52,115 nt of DNA from positions 1-52,115 of the forward strand of contig CAVCUL010000014.1 in the NCBI GenBank assembly GCA_963605415.1, read 5' to 3'. Origin of the DNA: CAG-217 sp963605415 (GTDB taxonomy: Bacteria > Bacillota > Clostridia > Oscillospirales > Acutalibacteraceae). Numbering within the stretch: position 1 is the stretch's first letter; each line of letters starts with the position of its first letter. The notes under the pieces are model-generated. The model was not told where the DNA came from and searched no databases. It saw only the letters and a program-made list of their open reading frames with translations. Below, piece by piece: positions 41,808 through 50,135 of the stretch. Made by a program: the position numbers and the translations under genes.

Positions 41808-42773
41808 TTACTCTCCTAAGTTGACCTTATGTTCGGTGGTGGTGCGGCCGTGGTTAAACAGCTTGCGGTTGTCCAGCGCCCACTGCCGGTCGGTGAATTT
41901 GCCCGGTTCCACCTTGGAGGTGGCGGCGTGAATTTCAAAAACGGTGGCGTCCAGTGCGTCCAGTTGGGAGAGGATCTCCGCCTCCAGGAACATGGGCCGC
42001 ACAGGGGAGCCGTACTCCGGCTGGCCGTGGTGGGACAGCAGCATATGCTCCAGCAGCGCTGCCTTTTCCGGTGCTACGCCAAGATCGCAGGCCTTTTGGT
42101 CAATATACATAGCGCCTTTTACCAGGTGTCCGATCAGCTCACCCTCAGTGGTATAACCCTTGGCCAATCCCAGACTGTTGGCCTCCAACTCCCAGGTTTT
42201 GGCCACATCGTGAAGAATGGCGCCGGAAAGCAGTAACTCTTTGTCCACATTGGGATAAATTTGGCACAGGGACTCGGCCAGGCGCACAATGGACATAGTG
42301 TGCAGCATCAGTCCGCCTACCATGGCGTGGTGCAGCCGCAATGCGGCAGGATAGCGTACCAGCGGCTCCTTGTGATCTTCTAAAATTCCAGACACAATGG
42401 CCTTAAAGTCTGCGTCCTGGAAGGCGTTTACCCGGCGCATCAGCATATCATAGATCTGGGCGCCGCCCACCTCGCTGGCGGGTACCAGGTCGGTCAAGTT
42501 ATAATTGTCGCTGTCCGCTGCCGGGCGGATTTGGGAAATACGGAACTGATCCCGGCCGTTATACTGCTCTACGGTGCCCCGCACCTTGACCACCATATCC
42601 GGGGCGAACAGGCCGTTGTCCGTATAGTCCCACAGCTTGGCGGGCAGTTCGTCGGTTTTGTCCCCCAGCACCAGGTCCAGGTAGGTGGCGCCGTTCTTGG
42701 TCTTTTTTACATCGCATTTTTTTAAGAGGGCAAAGCCCTCGCACATACCGTTTGGCAGCTGCTTAAAATCCAT
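41808..42773 (-). CDS. yhaM: 3'-5' exoribonuclease YhaM
   Basis: A 321-residue YhaM-type enzyme. An N-terminal OB-fold (residues ~15-90: GATYLDLVLGDKTDELPAKL and VVKVRGTVEQYNGRDQFRIS) is followed by an HD domain with AMVGGLMLHTMSIVR, GAILHDVAKTWEL and LLSHHGQPEYGSP. YhaM trims single-stranded RNA ends in Firmicutes. The start at 42773 (ATG) lies 9 bases after AGGAG; an upstream in-frame TTG is less likely. It is divergent from the pseudokinase gene. Confidence 0.93.
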   Translation of the reverse strand: MDFKQLPNGMCEGFALLKKCDVKKTKNGATYLDLVLGDKTDELPAKLWDYTDNGLFAPDMVVKVRGTVEQYNGRDQFRISQIRPAADSDNYNLTDLVPASEVGGAQIYDMLMRRVNAFQDADFKAIVSGILEDHKEPLVRYPAALRLHHAMVGGLMLHTMSIVRLAESLCQIYPNVDKELLLSGAILHDVAKTWELEANSLGLAKGYTTEGELIGHLVKGAMYIDQKACDLGVAPEKAALLEHMLLSHHGQPEYGSPVRPMFLEAEILSQLDALDATVFEIHAATSKVEPGKFTDRQWALDNRKLFNHGRTTTEHKVNLGE

Positions 42774-42812
42774 ATTCAAAAACTCCTATCGGTTTTTTAC
42801 TTTGCACTTCCC

Positions 42813-42841
42813 ATTATACACGAAAGCTCGCCCGGTTTCAA
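42813..42841 (-). promoter_or_regulatory. Promoter of yhaM-prmA
   Basis: On the minus strand the -35 is TTGAAA (42841-42836), the spacer is 17 bases and the -10 is TATAAT (42818-42813). Confidence 0.8.
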
Positions 42842-42886
42842 CCGGCGGAACAGGGGGGAATTCACTGAATGTTTACGAAAGTGCGG

Positions 42887-42915
42887 TTGACAAAAAATCA
42901 CCCGGCTGTTATTAT
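42887..42915 (+). promoter_or_regulatory. Promoter of the pseudokinase gene
   Basis: The -35 is TTGACA (42887-42892), the spacer is 17 bases and the -10 is TATTAT (42910-42915). Confidence 0.8.
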
Positions 42916-42957
42916 AAAACTGCTTTAGTATAAGGTCTTGATTTGGAGGGATCTTTT

Positions 42958-44649
42958 TTGGAAAATACAGATCGACTGTGTATGAATTGTTTTGCACCCC
43001 TGACCGCAGGCAGCGTTTGCCCCGGCTGCGGGTTTGATAATGACCAGGAGAACGACCCCAGTTTTCTGCCCCTGCGTACGGTGCTTCAGGATCGGTATGT
43101 ACTGGGCCATGTGCAGGCCTGGGAGAGCGACGCTGCGGTGTACGCCGCCTTTGATCGCACCTTGCAGGCCCCCTGCGTGGTGCGGGAGTTCCTGCCCAAG
43201 GGCATTGCCAATCGGTTGGAGGGCAACCGGGATGTGCATGTGCGGGAGCGCTTTCGCAAGAATTTTGACGGGTATAAACGGTCTTTTGCCACCCTGTGGC
43301 AGACCATGATGCAGCTGCGTACCCTGGCGGCGGCACTGCCGGTGTATGATGTGTTCCCGGCCAATGAGACGGTGTATGCCGTGTCGCAGCCGGTGGACGG
43401 CGTGCCCCTGCGGGAGTTTTTGCTGCGCACCCCGGAGGGCTACATCTCCTGGGAGCAGGCGCGCATTATGTTTATGCCGGTGCTCACCACCCTGGAGGCG
43501 CTCCACGATCGGGGCGTGATCCACGGCTCCATTACGCCGGATAATCTGCTGCTGTGCCCGGACGGCAAGGTGCGGCTCAAGGGCTTTTGCATTGCCCAGT
43601 GCAACACGGTGCAGTCGGACCTGGAGTTTAACTTGAACGAGGGCTATACCGCTATTGAGCAGTACGACAATGACCGCAAAATGTGCCCGGCTACGGATAT
43701 TTACGCCTTCTCTGCCTGTATTTACCGGGCGTTGGTGGGCAGCAATCCGCCGGACGCCCCGTCCAGAGAAACCAATGACAAGCTGATGATCCCCAACAAG
43801 ATCGCAGAGAGCATTCCCACCCATGTGATCCGCGCCCTGGGCGCCGGGTTGCAGATCTACCCGGAGAACCGGGCACAGAGCGCAGCCCGTCTGCGGGAGC
43901 TGCTGAATGCGGCCCCCTCAGTAGTGGCCCAGGCGGCAGAGGCGGCCCAGCCGCCCCAGCCGGAACCCAAGCCCCAGCCTGCCCCCCAGCCGGATATGCG
44001 CCATAGCACCGCCCCGGCAGAGAAGCCCAAGGGTGGCAAAAACAAGGCCATTATCATTGTGCTGGTGGTGCTGATCGTTGCCGCTGTGGCCGCGGGCATT
44101 TATGTGGTGAAGTTCTCCGGTTTGGTAGACAGCGGGGAGAACACCACTCAGGCGGCGTCTTCTGTGAACTACACCGTGCCGGACTTTGTGTCCGCCGGGT
44201 ACACCCAGAGCGATATTAAGAACAACGGCGCCTGGAACAAGCAGTTCTCCATCACCTATGACGCCCAGTATTCCGACAAAGCGGAGGAGGGCGTGATCAT
44301 TGCCCAAAGCGTGAAGAAGGGCGAGAGCGTGGCCCAGGGCACCCAAATTGTGCTGACGGTGAGCAAGGGAATCCAAACGGAGGAAGTGCCGGATGTAGGC
44401 GGTTTGGATGTGGCAGAGGCCAAGAAGCAGTTGGAGGCCAAGGGCTTTAAGGTAACCACCGTGACCGTGTACAACGACGGCAGCTACAAAGAGGGCACCG
44501 TGAAGAGTGTGTACGGCATGACCCCGGACGCCAAGAGTACCGCTGCCGTGGGCAGTGAGGTGGTGCTCCAGGTGTACGGCGCCGAGCAGACCACCACGGA
44601 GCCGGAAAGCACCACCAAGCCGGAGACCACCGTGCAGGAAGTGCAGTAA
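42958..44649 (+). CDS. Membrane pseudokinase with zinc ribbon and PASTA domains
   Basis: 563 residues in order: an N-terminal zinc ribbon (CMNCFAPL ... CPGCGF, residues 5-25), a Ser/Thr-kinase-like domain (about 30-320), a Pro-rich linker, a membrane helix (364-384) and two PASTA-like repeats outside. Key catalytic residues are missing: the VAIK lysine is R76 (CVVREF), HRD is HGS (189-191), and DFG is KGF (208-210). N196 and the activation-segment NEGYTAIEQY remain. It resembles PrkC/StkP but probably lacks phosphotransfer activity. The TTG start at 42958 is set by GGAGGG seven bases upstream. Confidence 0.88.
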   Translation: MENTDRLCMNCFAPLTAGSVCPGCGFDNDQENDPSFLPLRTVLQDRYVLGHVQAWESDAAVYAAFDRTLQAPCVVREFLPKGIANRLEGNRDVHVRERFRKNFDGYKRSFATLWQTMMQLRTLAAALPVYDVFPANETVYAVSQPVDGVPLREFLLRTPEGYISWEQARIMFMPVLTTLEALHDRGVIHGSITPDNLLLCPDGKVRLKGFCIAQCNTVQSDLEFNLNEGYTAIEQYDNDRKMCPATDIYAFSACIYRALVGSNPPDAPSRETNDKLMIPNKIAESIPTHVIRALGAGLQIYPENRAQSAARLRELLNAAPSVVAQAAEAAQPPQPEPKPQPAPQPDMRHSTAPAEKPKGGKNKAIIIVLVVLIVAAVAAGIYVVKFSGLVDSGENTTQAASSVNYTVPDFVSAGYTQSDIKNNGAWNKQFSITYDAQYSDKAEEGVIIAQSVKKGESVAQGTQIVLTVSKGIQTEEVPDVGGLDVAEAKKQLEAKGFKVTTVTVYNDGSYKEGTVKSVYGMTPDAKSTAAVGSEVVLQVYGAEQTTTEPESTTKPETTVQEVQ

Positions 44650-44673
44650 GATAAACACCAAATTAAATGCAAT

Positions 44674-44713
44674 ACGGCGGCGGAGTCATTAGTGGCTTCT
44701 CCGCCGTTTTTTA
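44674..44713 (+). terminator. Terminator after the pseudokinase gene
   Basis: GGCGGAG (44679-44685) pairs with CTCCGCC (44699-44705), followed by GTTTTTTATTTT. Confidence 0.75.
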
Positions 44714-44765
44714 TTTTGGGCTTGCTTTAACAATAGAATTGGAGCAGTCTTGAACAAAGTGCATA

Positions 44766-44794
44766 TTGACAGGGCTGTGCGGTTTTGCTACTAT
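44766..44794 (+). promoter_or_regulatory. Promoter of the LCM methyltransferase gene
   Basis: The -35 is TTGACA (44766-44771), the spacer is 17 bases and the -10 is TACTAT (44789-44794). Confidence 0.8.
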
Positions 44795-44799
44795 AAAAC

Positions 44800-44950
44800 A
44801 AAGAGAGAGGGCGCCATTCGGCGCAACGGCTGCCAGGCGCAGCTTTTTGTGGCAGAGGCGGTTAGCTTGATCTAACTTTTAGCTCGTTTCGGTACGGTGC
44901 AGCAGCACACACAAGAACCCGGTGGGGTATAGAAAACATACGGGGGGAGG
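44800..44950 (+). other. Long structured 5' leader of the methyltransferase gene
   Basis: The ~155-base leader holds successive hairpins: GCGCC/GGCGC (44811-44824), CTGCCA/TGGCAG (44830-44855) and GTTAG/CTAAC (44861-44876), then a GC-rich stretch and the GGGGGGAGG ribosome-binding site. It matches no riboswitch class I know, and no terminator-like T-run is seen. A cis-regulatory RNA is possible but unproven. Confidence 0.4.
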
Positions 44951-44956
44951 CTTGTT

Positions 44957-45802
44957 ATGGCTTATTCCATTGAGAAGAATACGGTGCAGGAGACTTTGGT
45001 GATTCCTCTATATGCCCGGTATATGTGCACGCGATTGTTCCCGGATTTATACAGGGATCCGGATGCCAAGGCTCTGCTGGAGCAGGTGGAGTATGATTTT
45101 TCCAATCTGGAGCGAAAGTCGAAGAGCACCATGCAGCACTTTGGTTTTTTAGAGGTGGCTATGCGTCAGACAGACCTAGCCGCAGAGGTGCGTAGCTACC
45201 TGCAGGATCACCCTTGTGCGGCGGTAGTGAATCTGGGCTGCGGTCTGGACAACACCGGGCGCAGCTGCGATAATGGGCAGTGCAAAATTTACAATTTAGA
45301 TTTCCCGGATGTGATTGCTGTGCGCAATGCTCTGCTGCCGGCAGGGGAGCGGGAACAGAATATTCCCTGCGATCTGAATGATACCGCCTGGTTTGATGCC
45401 ATAGACGGTACACAGGGTGCTGTGTTTTTTGCCGCAGGTGTGTTCTATTACTTTTTGACCGATCAGGTTAAGTCTTTGGTGCAGGCGATGGCATCGGCAT
45501 TCCCCGGGGGTAAGCTGGTGTTTGACGCAGCGGGTAAGTCCGCTGTGCGGTTGATGCTGAAAACCTGGATTAAGGACGCCAAGATCCAAGATGTGGGTGC
45601 GTATTTTTCCGTGTCAAACGCTCAGGCGGAGTTGTCTACCTGGAGCGATAGGATAACCGTCAGCAGCCGGGGCTATATGCTGGGTTATCATCGGTTGGAC
45701 AGCCCGTCGGTAAAGCCGTTCTTTCGGCTGCTGGCACGGCTGGGTGATCACCGGATGAAGATGCAGATCGTTCGGCTGGATTTTGCAGATGTTACGGGAT
45801 AG
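44957..45802 (+). CDS. LCM/PPM-family O-methyltransferase
   Basis: A 281-residue SAM-dependent methyltransferase of the leucine carboxyl methyltransferase-like family (Pfam LCM; includes polyketide O-methyltransferases of the TcmP type). PLYARYMCTRLFPDLYRDPD near the start, the SAM motif VVNLGCGLDNTGRSC, the acidic YNLDFPDVIAVRNALLP and FAAGVFYYFLTDQV are typical. The substrate is unknown; small-molecule methylation is the usual role. The gene stands alone behind its own promoter and leader. Confidence 0.87.
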   Translation: MAYSIEKNTVQETLVIPLYARYMCTRLFPDLYRDPDAKALLEQVEYDFSNLERKSKSTMQHFGFLEVAMRQTDLAAEVRSYLQDHPCAAVVNLGCGLDNTGRSCDNGQCKIYNLDFPDVIAVRNALLPAGEREQNIPCDLNDTAWFDAIDGTQGAVFFAAGVFYYFLTDQVKSLVQAMASAFPGGKLVFDAAGKSAVRLMLKTWIKDAKIQDVGAYFSVSNAQAELSTWSDRITVSSRGYMLGYHRLDSPSVKPFFRLLARLGDHRMKMQIVRLDFADVTG

Positions 45803-45913
45803 AATGTGTATAGGCGCATACCTTGATTTTTATGGCACAAGGTGTTTTGTAGAATGTACGGAAAGGATCGTAAAAAACGGCACGCACGCACGCTTGCCGT
45901 TTATGTTGTGAAA

Positions 45914-46384
45914 ATGATCAGGATTATGTTTGTATGCCACGGCAATATTTGCCGTTCACCGATGGCGGAATTTATACTTAAGGATCTGGTAAAGGAAAGG
46001 GGAGTGCAGGGCGATTTTGTCATCTCCTCCAGCGCCACAAGCACAGAGGAAATTTACCACGGCGTCGGTAATCCGGTTTATCCGCCTGTAAGGGCTGTGC
46101 TTGCAGATCACGGAATGGATCCGGGCGGCAAGCGCGCCGTTCAATTGAAGAAAAACGACTATGACAAATACGATTTGTTTGTTGGTATGGACAGCGCAAA
46201 TATCCGAAATATGCAGCGGATTTTCGGCGGCGACAGCAAGGGAAAAATGCATAAGTTGCTGGAGTATATCAATAGCAGTGCCGATGTATCTGACCCGTGG
46301 TATACACGGGATTTTGACCGGTGTTATCATGATATTTACAGAGGCTGCGAAGGATTGCTGAATGCTTTGATTCAGCCAAATTAA
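45914..46384 (+). CDS. Low-molecular-weight protein-tyrosine phosphatase
   Basis: A 156-residue LMW-PTP. The catalytic P-loop is VCHGNICRSPMAEFI (C-x5-R-S near residue 8), and the acid-loop DPWYTRDF near residue 129 carries the general acid Asp. In Gram-positives these often dephosphorylate capsule BY-kinases, but this gene is 10 kb from the capsule operon. The start is placed at MIRIMFVCHGN (45914) because the upstream in-frame stretch lacks family similarity. The ribosome-binding site is weak. It is followed after 11 bases by an HD-domain gene. Confidence 0.9.
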   Translation: MIRIMFVCHGNICRSPMAEFILKDLVKERGVQGDFVISSSATSTEEIYHGVGNPVYPPVRAVLADHGMDPGGKRAVQLKKNDYDKYDLFVGMDSANIRNMQRIFGGDSKGKMHKLLEYINSSADVSDPWYTRDFDRCYHDIYRGCEGLLNALIQPN

Positions 46385-46395
46385 GGAGACGGAAA

Positions 46396-46881
46396 ATGAT
46401 CAATCAATTACATTTGGCGATGATCCGCTTGTACAGCGGCGATACTAAACGGATTCAACATTTTTGCAAGGTGCACAGTTATGCAAAGCTGATTGCACAG
46501 GCAGAAAAGGTGGACAAAAAGACCTTGCTTGTCATTGAAGCGGCTGCGCTCACCCATGATATCGGTATCCATACCTGTGAGGAAAAATATGGCGCCTGTG
46601 GCGGAAAATTGCAGGAAAAAGAAGGTCCTGCCATCGCCAAAAAGTTACTGGAAAAATTGGGATTTGATGCGAAAATAACCGAGAGAGTGCAGTTTTTGAT
46701 TGCCCATCATCACACATATGAGAACATAGACAAAATCGATTGGCAAATCCTTGTTGAAGCGGATTTTCTTGTGAATATGTTTGAGGACGGCCTTTCAAAA
46801 TCGGCAGTTCAAAATGCATATGACAAAATCTTTAAAACTGCCGGTGGCAAAGAAATTTGCAAAATGATGTTTGGAATTTAA
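46396..46881 (+). CDS. HD-domain metal-dependent phosphohydrolase
   Basis: A 161-residue single HD-domain protein. H27 and the ALTHDIG doublet (HD) near residue 54, with FLIAHHHTYENID and VEADFLVNMFE further on, give the H...HD...D metal site. The short HD superfamily includes nucleotidases and (p)ppGpp or nucleotide phosphohydrolases; the substrate is unknown. AAGGAGA lies before the ATG. Probably co-transcribed with the LMW phosphatase gene, and followed by a strong hairpin terminator. Confidence 0.85.
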   Translation: MINQLHLAMIRLYSGDTKRIQHFCKVHSYAKLIAQAEKVDKKTLLVIEAAALTHDIGIHTCEEKYGACGGKLQEKEGPAIAKKLLEKLGFDAKITERVQFLIAHHHTYENIDKIDWQILVEADFLVNMFEDGLSKSAVQNAYDKIFKTAGGKEICKMMFGI

Positions 46882-46896
46882 TTTTACTGTAGAGTG

Positions 46897-46936
46897 AAAG
46901 GGCTGTCTCACAAAAATGGTGAGACAGCCCTTTTCA
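46897..46936. terminator. Terminator between the HD and cupin genes (convergent)
   Basis: AAAGGGCTGTCTCA pairs with TGAGACAGCCCTTT, with A/T-runs on both sides. It serves the plus-strand HD gene and the minus-strand cupin gene. Confidence 0.9.
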
Positions 46937-46986
46937 CTTGAAGATGCAGGATCTGTTGCCTTTTTTGAATCGACCGCATGGGCGTT

Positions 46987-47340
46987 TTACGAAACAATGG
47001 CATCGTCTGTGGTAAAGCCCTCCAATGAATTTTCCTTCACCTGTATGCAGATAAAGGTGATGCCGCTATTTTCGGCTGCGGAAAACTGTCGTTTTGCCGG
47101 CGGCGCAATTCTCAGCCAGTCGCCGGCGGTGAGTACAATTTCTTCGTCGTCGATTGTAACCTTGCCGGTGCCGGAAAGTACAGCGTAGATTTCCTCATTC
47201 TTTTTGTGCGCATGAACAAATGGAACGCCTGTGCCGGCAGGCAGGTGGTTGATGCTGATTTCGGCCCCGGTTAAGGACAGCTTGTCGTGCAGCGCACATC
47301 TTCCTTCATTGGGAACATGGATTCTTTTGTAATTAGACAT
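46987..47340 (-). CDS. Small cupin-domain protein
   Basis: A 117-residue single-domain cupin. FVHAHKKNEEIYAVLSGTGK is cupin motif 1 (G(X)5HXH(X)3-4E type, with H and E ligands), and a second strand block ending at FICIQVKENS corresponds to motif 2. Small cupins are metal-binding and often bind or isomerise small molecules; no substrate is evident. It is divergent from an HxlR-type regulator gene, the usual sign that the regulator controls it. Confidence 0.88.
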   Translation of the reverse strand: MSNYKRIHVPNEGRCALHDKLSLTGAEISINHLPAGTGVPFVHAHKKNEEIYAVLSGTGKVTIDDEEIVLTAGDWLRIAPPAKRQFSAAENSGITFICIQVKENSLEGFTTDDAIVS

Positions 47341-47458
47341 AGGATGACCTCCATAAAATAGACTAGCGATTTCCCATCGCTGCTTTTATTTTATAGGAGT
47401 GGTAGGGGAGACACAAGTACGCACTTTTTTATAACTGTACATATGATTTTGAATGTGC

Positions 47459-47464
47459 TATAAT
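47459..47464 (+). promoter_or_regulatory. -10 element of the HxlR regulator promoter
   Basis: TATAAT (47459-47464) is preceded by TGTGC. The -35 TGTACA (47436-47441) is weak at a 17-base spacing. It lies in the divergent cupin-HxlR intergenic region, where the regulator would also bind. Confidence 0.55.
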
Positions 47465-47491
47465 AACAGCATAACCATACGGAGGCAATTT

Positions 47492-47818
47492 ATGAAAACA
47501 AAAGAAGAATTACCGGTTTGTCCGGTTGCAACAGCTGTATCGCTGATCGGCGGAAAATGGAAGCTCCTGATTCTGCGGAATTTGAGGGCACATCCGTGGC
47601 GATTTAATGCGCTTCAAAAGGATTTGGATGGCATTTCTCAAAAGGTGCTCACCGACAGTCTAAGGCAGATGACGGAAGACGGACTTGTTTACCGCCACGA
47701 TTATTGCGAAATACCGCCCAGGGTGGAATACGGACTTACAGATTTGGGCATGCAAATGCTGCCGATTATTGACGCGCTTGCAGATTTTGGGAACTACTAC
47801 AAGAAGGTAACAAAATGA
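47492..47818 (+). CDS. HxlR-family winged-helix transcriptional regulator
   Basis: A 108-residue MarR/HxlR-type regulator. CPVATAVSLIGGKWKLLILR holds the conserved Cys and the wing-helix start, followed by FNALQKDLDGISQKVLTDSL (recognition helix) and YGLTDLGMQMLPIIDAL. The N-terminal Cys near residue 9 is used for redox or electrophile sensing in relatives such as HypR and YodB. The start at 47492 follows CGGAGG. It overlaps the NUDIX gene by 4 bases and is divergent from the cupin gene. Confidence 0.92.
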   Translation: MKTKEELPVCPVATAVSLIGGKWKLLILRNLRAHPWRFNALQKDLDGISQKVLTDSLRQMTEDGLVYRHDYCEIPPRVEYGLTDLGMQMLPIIDALADFGNYYKKVTK

Positions 47819-48414
47819 GTGTGGAAAATATTAAAAATGCGCTTGAAAATTATGCGCCCTTTAACGAGCAAGAGGAAAAAGATAAGGCTTTGATTTTGAC
47901 GGTGCTGAACGATGATGAAATTCTTTACAGAAGCAGCTTGAACCAGCACATAACTGTGTCTGCTTGGGTTGTAAATCCATCTTATGATAAGGTGTTGATG
48001 GCCTATCACAATATTTATAATTCCTGGGCGTGGCTGGGCGGTCATGCTGACGGCGAGACGGATTTGAAAAAGGTTGCATTGCAGGAAGCGGCAGAGGAAA
48101 GCGGAATAAAGCATGCAGAAATCGCTTGTGACGAGCTGTTTTCCATTGAGGTATTAACGGTGGACGGCCACATCAAAAATGGTGAATATGTTTCCTCTCA
48201 TTTGCATTTGAATTTTACATATTTGGTTGTAGCCAATGAAGATGATGAACTGCGTGTTAAAACGGACGAGAACAGTCATGTGGCCTGGTTGACCTTCGAT
48301 GAGGCGATTGCAAAATCAAACGAGCCATGGTTTAAGCAAAATATCTATCCGAAGCTTATAGAAAAAACCTGGGAGCGGAAGGAATTATTGCAAAAAAAGC
48401 ATTGGGAAGATTAA
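47815..48414 (+). CDS. NUDIX hydrolase
   Basis: A 199-residue NUDIX-fold pyrophosphohydrolase. The Nudix box reads GHADGETDLKKVALQEAAEE followed by SGI (near residue 80), with the usual Arg before EA replaced by Gln, a small departure from the REUXEEXGU consensus. Strands before and after fit the fold, and HLHLNFTYLVVANEDDE is a second conserved stretch. It is co-translated with the HxlR regulator. The substrate is not predictable. Confidence 0.88.
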   Translation: MSVENIKNALENYAPFNEQEEKDKALILTVLNDDEILYRSSLNQHITVSAWVVNPSYDKVLMAYHNIYNSWAWLGGHADGETDLKKVALQEAAEESGIKHAEIACDELFSIEVLTVDGHIKNGEYVSSHLHLNFTYLVVANEDDELRVKTDENSHVAWLTFDEAIAKSNEPWFKQNIYPKLIEKTWERKELLQKKHWED

Positions 48415-48440
48415 ATCTCCAATGCTTTTTGTATTTTTTT
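48397..48440 (+). terminator. Terminator overlapping the NUDIX gene end
   Basis: AAAGCATTGG (48397-48406) pairs with CCAATGCTTT (48419-48428), followed by a T-run. Confidence 0.75.
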
Positions 48441-48573
48441 ACGCCTGTTGGGTCTGCGAAAAGTCAATTGTCAACAGCTGCGGGAATTGTAAAAAATTTT
48501 CAGTTTTATTTGCCAAGGCGGCACATACACTAATGGTGCAAACGCAAGTTTATGGAAAAGGAGTGTATTTGCA

Positions 48574-48669
48574 ATGGCAAGCAACAAGAGTGTTGTGCCC
48601 GAGGCCAAGGAAGCTTTGAACCGCTTTAAGATGGAAGCTGCTTCTGAGGTTGGTGTTTTTTTGCATTAA
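48574..48669 (+). pseudogene. Truncated alpha/beta-type small acid-soluble spore protein
   Basis: 31 residues that match the first third of an SASP: MASNKSVVPEAKEALNRFKM, EAASEVGV, then an out-of-family FLH and stop. Intact SASPs are about 60-70 residues and end with the DNA-binding LTSREAGSVGG region, which is missing here. AAAGGAG stands before the ATG. The break occurs right after the GGTGTT codons, where the foreign AT-rich sequence begins, so the gene was probably disrupted by insertion or deletion. It supports a spore-forming host. Confidence 0.8.
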
Positions 48670-48728
48670 AATTTTTCAAAACGCCCTATTTAAGCCACTT
48701 TCGAGACTCGAAAATTTTGCATAGTGGG
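48670..48728. other. Junction sequence after the broken SASP gene
   Basis: It contains the inverted repeat TTTCGAG-A-CTCGAAA and an outer CGCCC/GGGCG pair, and leads into the first copy of a 61-bp direct repeat. It may be the edge of an inserted unit. Confidence 0.4.
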
Positions 48729-48789
48729 CGGTCAAACACATTAAAAACATAAAATTAACGAAAAAAGGTCTACATACCCATAAGAAAAA
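48729..48789. repeat. 61-bp direct repeat, copy 1
   Basis: Matches 50585-50645 at 59 of 61 positions (differences at the 8th base and at an ACCCATA/ACCTATA site). Each copy is followed immediately by a GC-rich hairpin and then an AAA+ ATPase gene. Confidence 0.85.
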
Positions 48790-48822
48790 CGAGCCGAGAT
48801 ACGCACATCTCGGCTCGTTTTT
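48786..48822. terminator. Terminator hairpin after repeat copy 1
   Basis: AAAACGAGCCGAGAT pairs with ATCTCGGCTCGTTTT around a 6-base loop. It also lies just downstream of the minus-strand ATPase gene and can terminate it. Confidence 0.85.
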
Positions 48823-48845
48823 GTAATTAAAAAATATAATAAGAA

Positions 48846-50135
48846 TTATAAATCCAGCGAATTTTCATCCAATAAGAAATCATATAGACCTAAATGAAGA
48901 ATTCCATTCTCATCATTCCAAGGTTTCATTGATGTTTTAGATACAATTATTTTCCTAAAGAAATCATTTGTATTTTTAAGCGGCCGAAGTTCTGTTTTCA
49001 TCTTATCTTCATCCGTTACATTAAGAGCGGATTGAATATAGTATCTCTTTGAACCGGCATTAACAACAAAATCTATTTCAACTTGTGATTTTGTTCGCTT
49101 ACCGTCTTTTGTTTTGACAATTTCCACAACACCGACATCAACCGAATAGCCTCTGCGAAGCAACTCATTGTATATAATATTCTCCATGATATGTGTCTCT
49201 TCTTGCTGACGGAAGTTAAGTCTGGCATTCCTCAATCCAACATCTGTACAGTAATATTTTGACGGGTATTCAAAATATTTTTTTCCTTTAATATCATATC
49301 TTTTTGCAAGATTGAACAAAAAGGACTCAATAAGATAATCTAAATATTTTGAAACGGTATTAGAAGAAACACTAATATTTTTTACAGAATGCAGCGTTCT
49401 TGCTATTTTTGATGCATTGGTAAGCGAACCTATTGATGAGCATAAATCATCGGTTAATTCTTCAAGTACATCTTTAAGTTCAATTTCATATCTTTCATTT
49501 ATATCTTTGAAATATACTTCATCAAACAAAGTTTGTAGGTATTGCATTTTATCAATATCGTTTTTCTTTGATAAAACTAATGGCATACCACCGAATAAAG
49601 CGTATTCCTCATACGCACCGGATTTATCTCCGCCAACAAAATCGTAATATTCCCTAAACGAAAGCGGATATACCCTAACCTCGTCACCTCTGCCCCTAAA
49701 AGCAGTGAGTACATCTTTAGTTAAAAGTTTTGAATTACTTCCGGTAACATATATATCAACATTACGAAGTCTAAGTAAACCGTTTAATACATTATAGAGC
49801 CTTATTTCATTTGGATTTCTTAATTCCTCTTTTGATATTGCATATTGAACCTCATCAATGAAAATATAATTCATTTTTCCGTCAATAATCTTTGAACGAA
49901 TATATTGTGACAACGGTTCCGGATTTCGATATTGAACAAACAAATCATCATCAAGCGGAATTTGAATGATTTGCTCTTCATCAATTCCTTGAGAAATCAG
50001 ATAATCATGATAAAGATAAAACAAAAGATAGCTTTTGCCGCATCTGCGAATACCGGTAATAACTTTTATCAATCCGTTTTCTTTTTTATCAATAAGCCTT
50101 TGCAAATATGCGTCTCGCTTTATTTCTTTAAACAT
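48846..50135 (-). CDS. AAA+ ATPase with DUF4143 domain
   Basis: 429 residues. The N-terminal AAA_14 domain has Walker A TGIRRCGKSYLL (near residue 28), Walker B MNYIFIDEVQY (near 92) and sensor DIYVTGSNSKLL. The C-terminal DUF4143 region (from about 210) ends in a PDDEXK-like QVEIDFVV ... QSAL segment. Such ATPases are widespread in gut bacteria and archaea and of unknown function, often suspected in defence or toxin-antitoxin roles. The sequence is AT-rich, flanked by the 61-bp direct repeats, and possibly acquired horizontally. Confidence 0.9.
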   Translation of the reverse strand: MFKEIKRDAYLQRLIDKKENGLIKVITGIRRCGKSYLLFYLYHDYLISQGIDEEQIIQIPLDDDLFVQYRNPEPLSQYIRSKIIDGKMNYIFIDEVQYAISKEELRNPNEIRLYNVLNGLLRLRNVDIYVTGSNSKLLTKDVLTAFRGRGDEVRVYPLSFREYYDFVGGDKSGAYEEYALFGGMPLVLSKKNDIDKMQYLQTLFDEVYFKDINERYEIELKDVLEELTDDLCSSIGSLTNASKIARTLHSVKNISVSSNTVSKYLDYLIESFLFNLAKRYDIKGKKYFEYPSKYYCTDVGLRNARLNFRQQEETHIMENIIYNELLRRGYSVDVGVVEIVKTKDGKRTKSQVEIDFVVNAGSKRYYIQSALNVTDEDKMKTELRPLKNTNDFFRKIIVSKTSMKPWNDENGILHLGLYDFLLDENSLDL

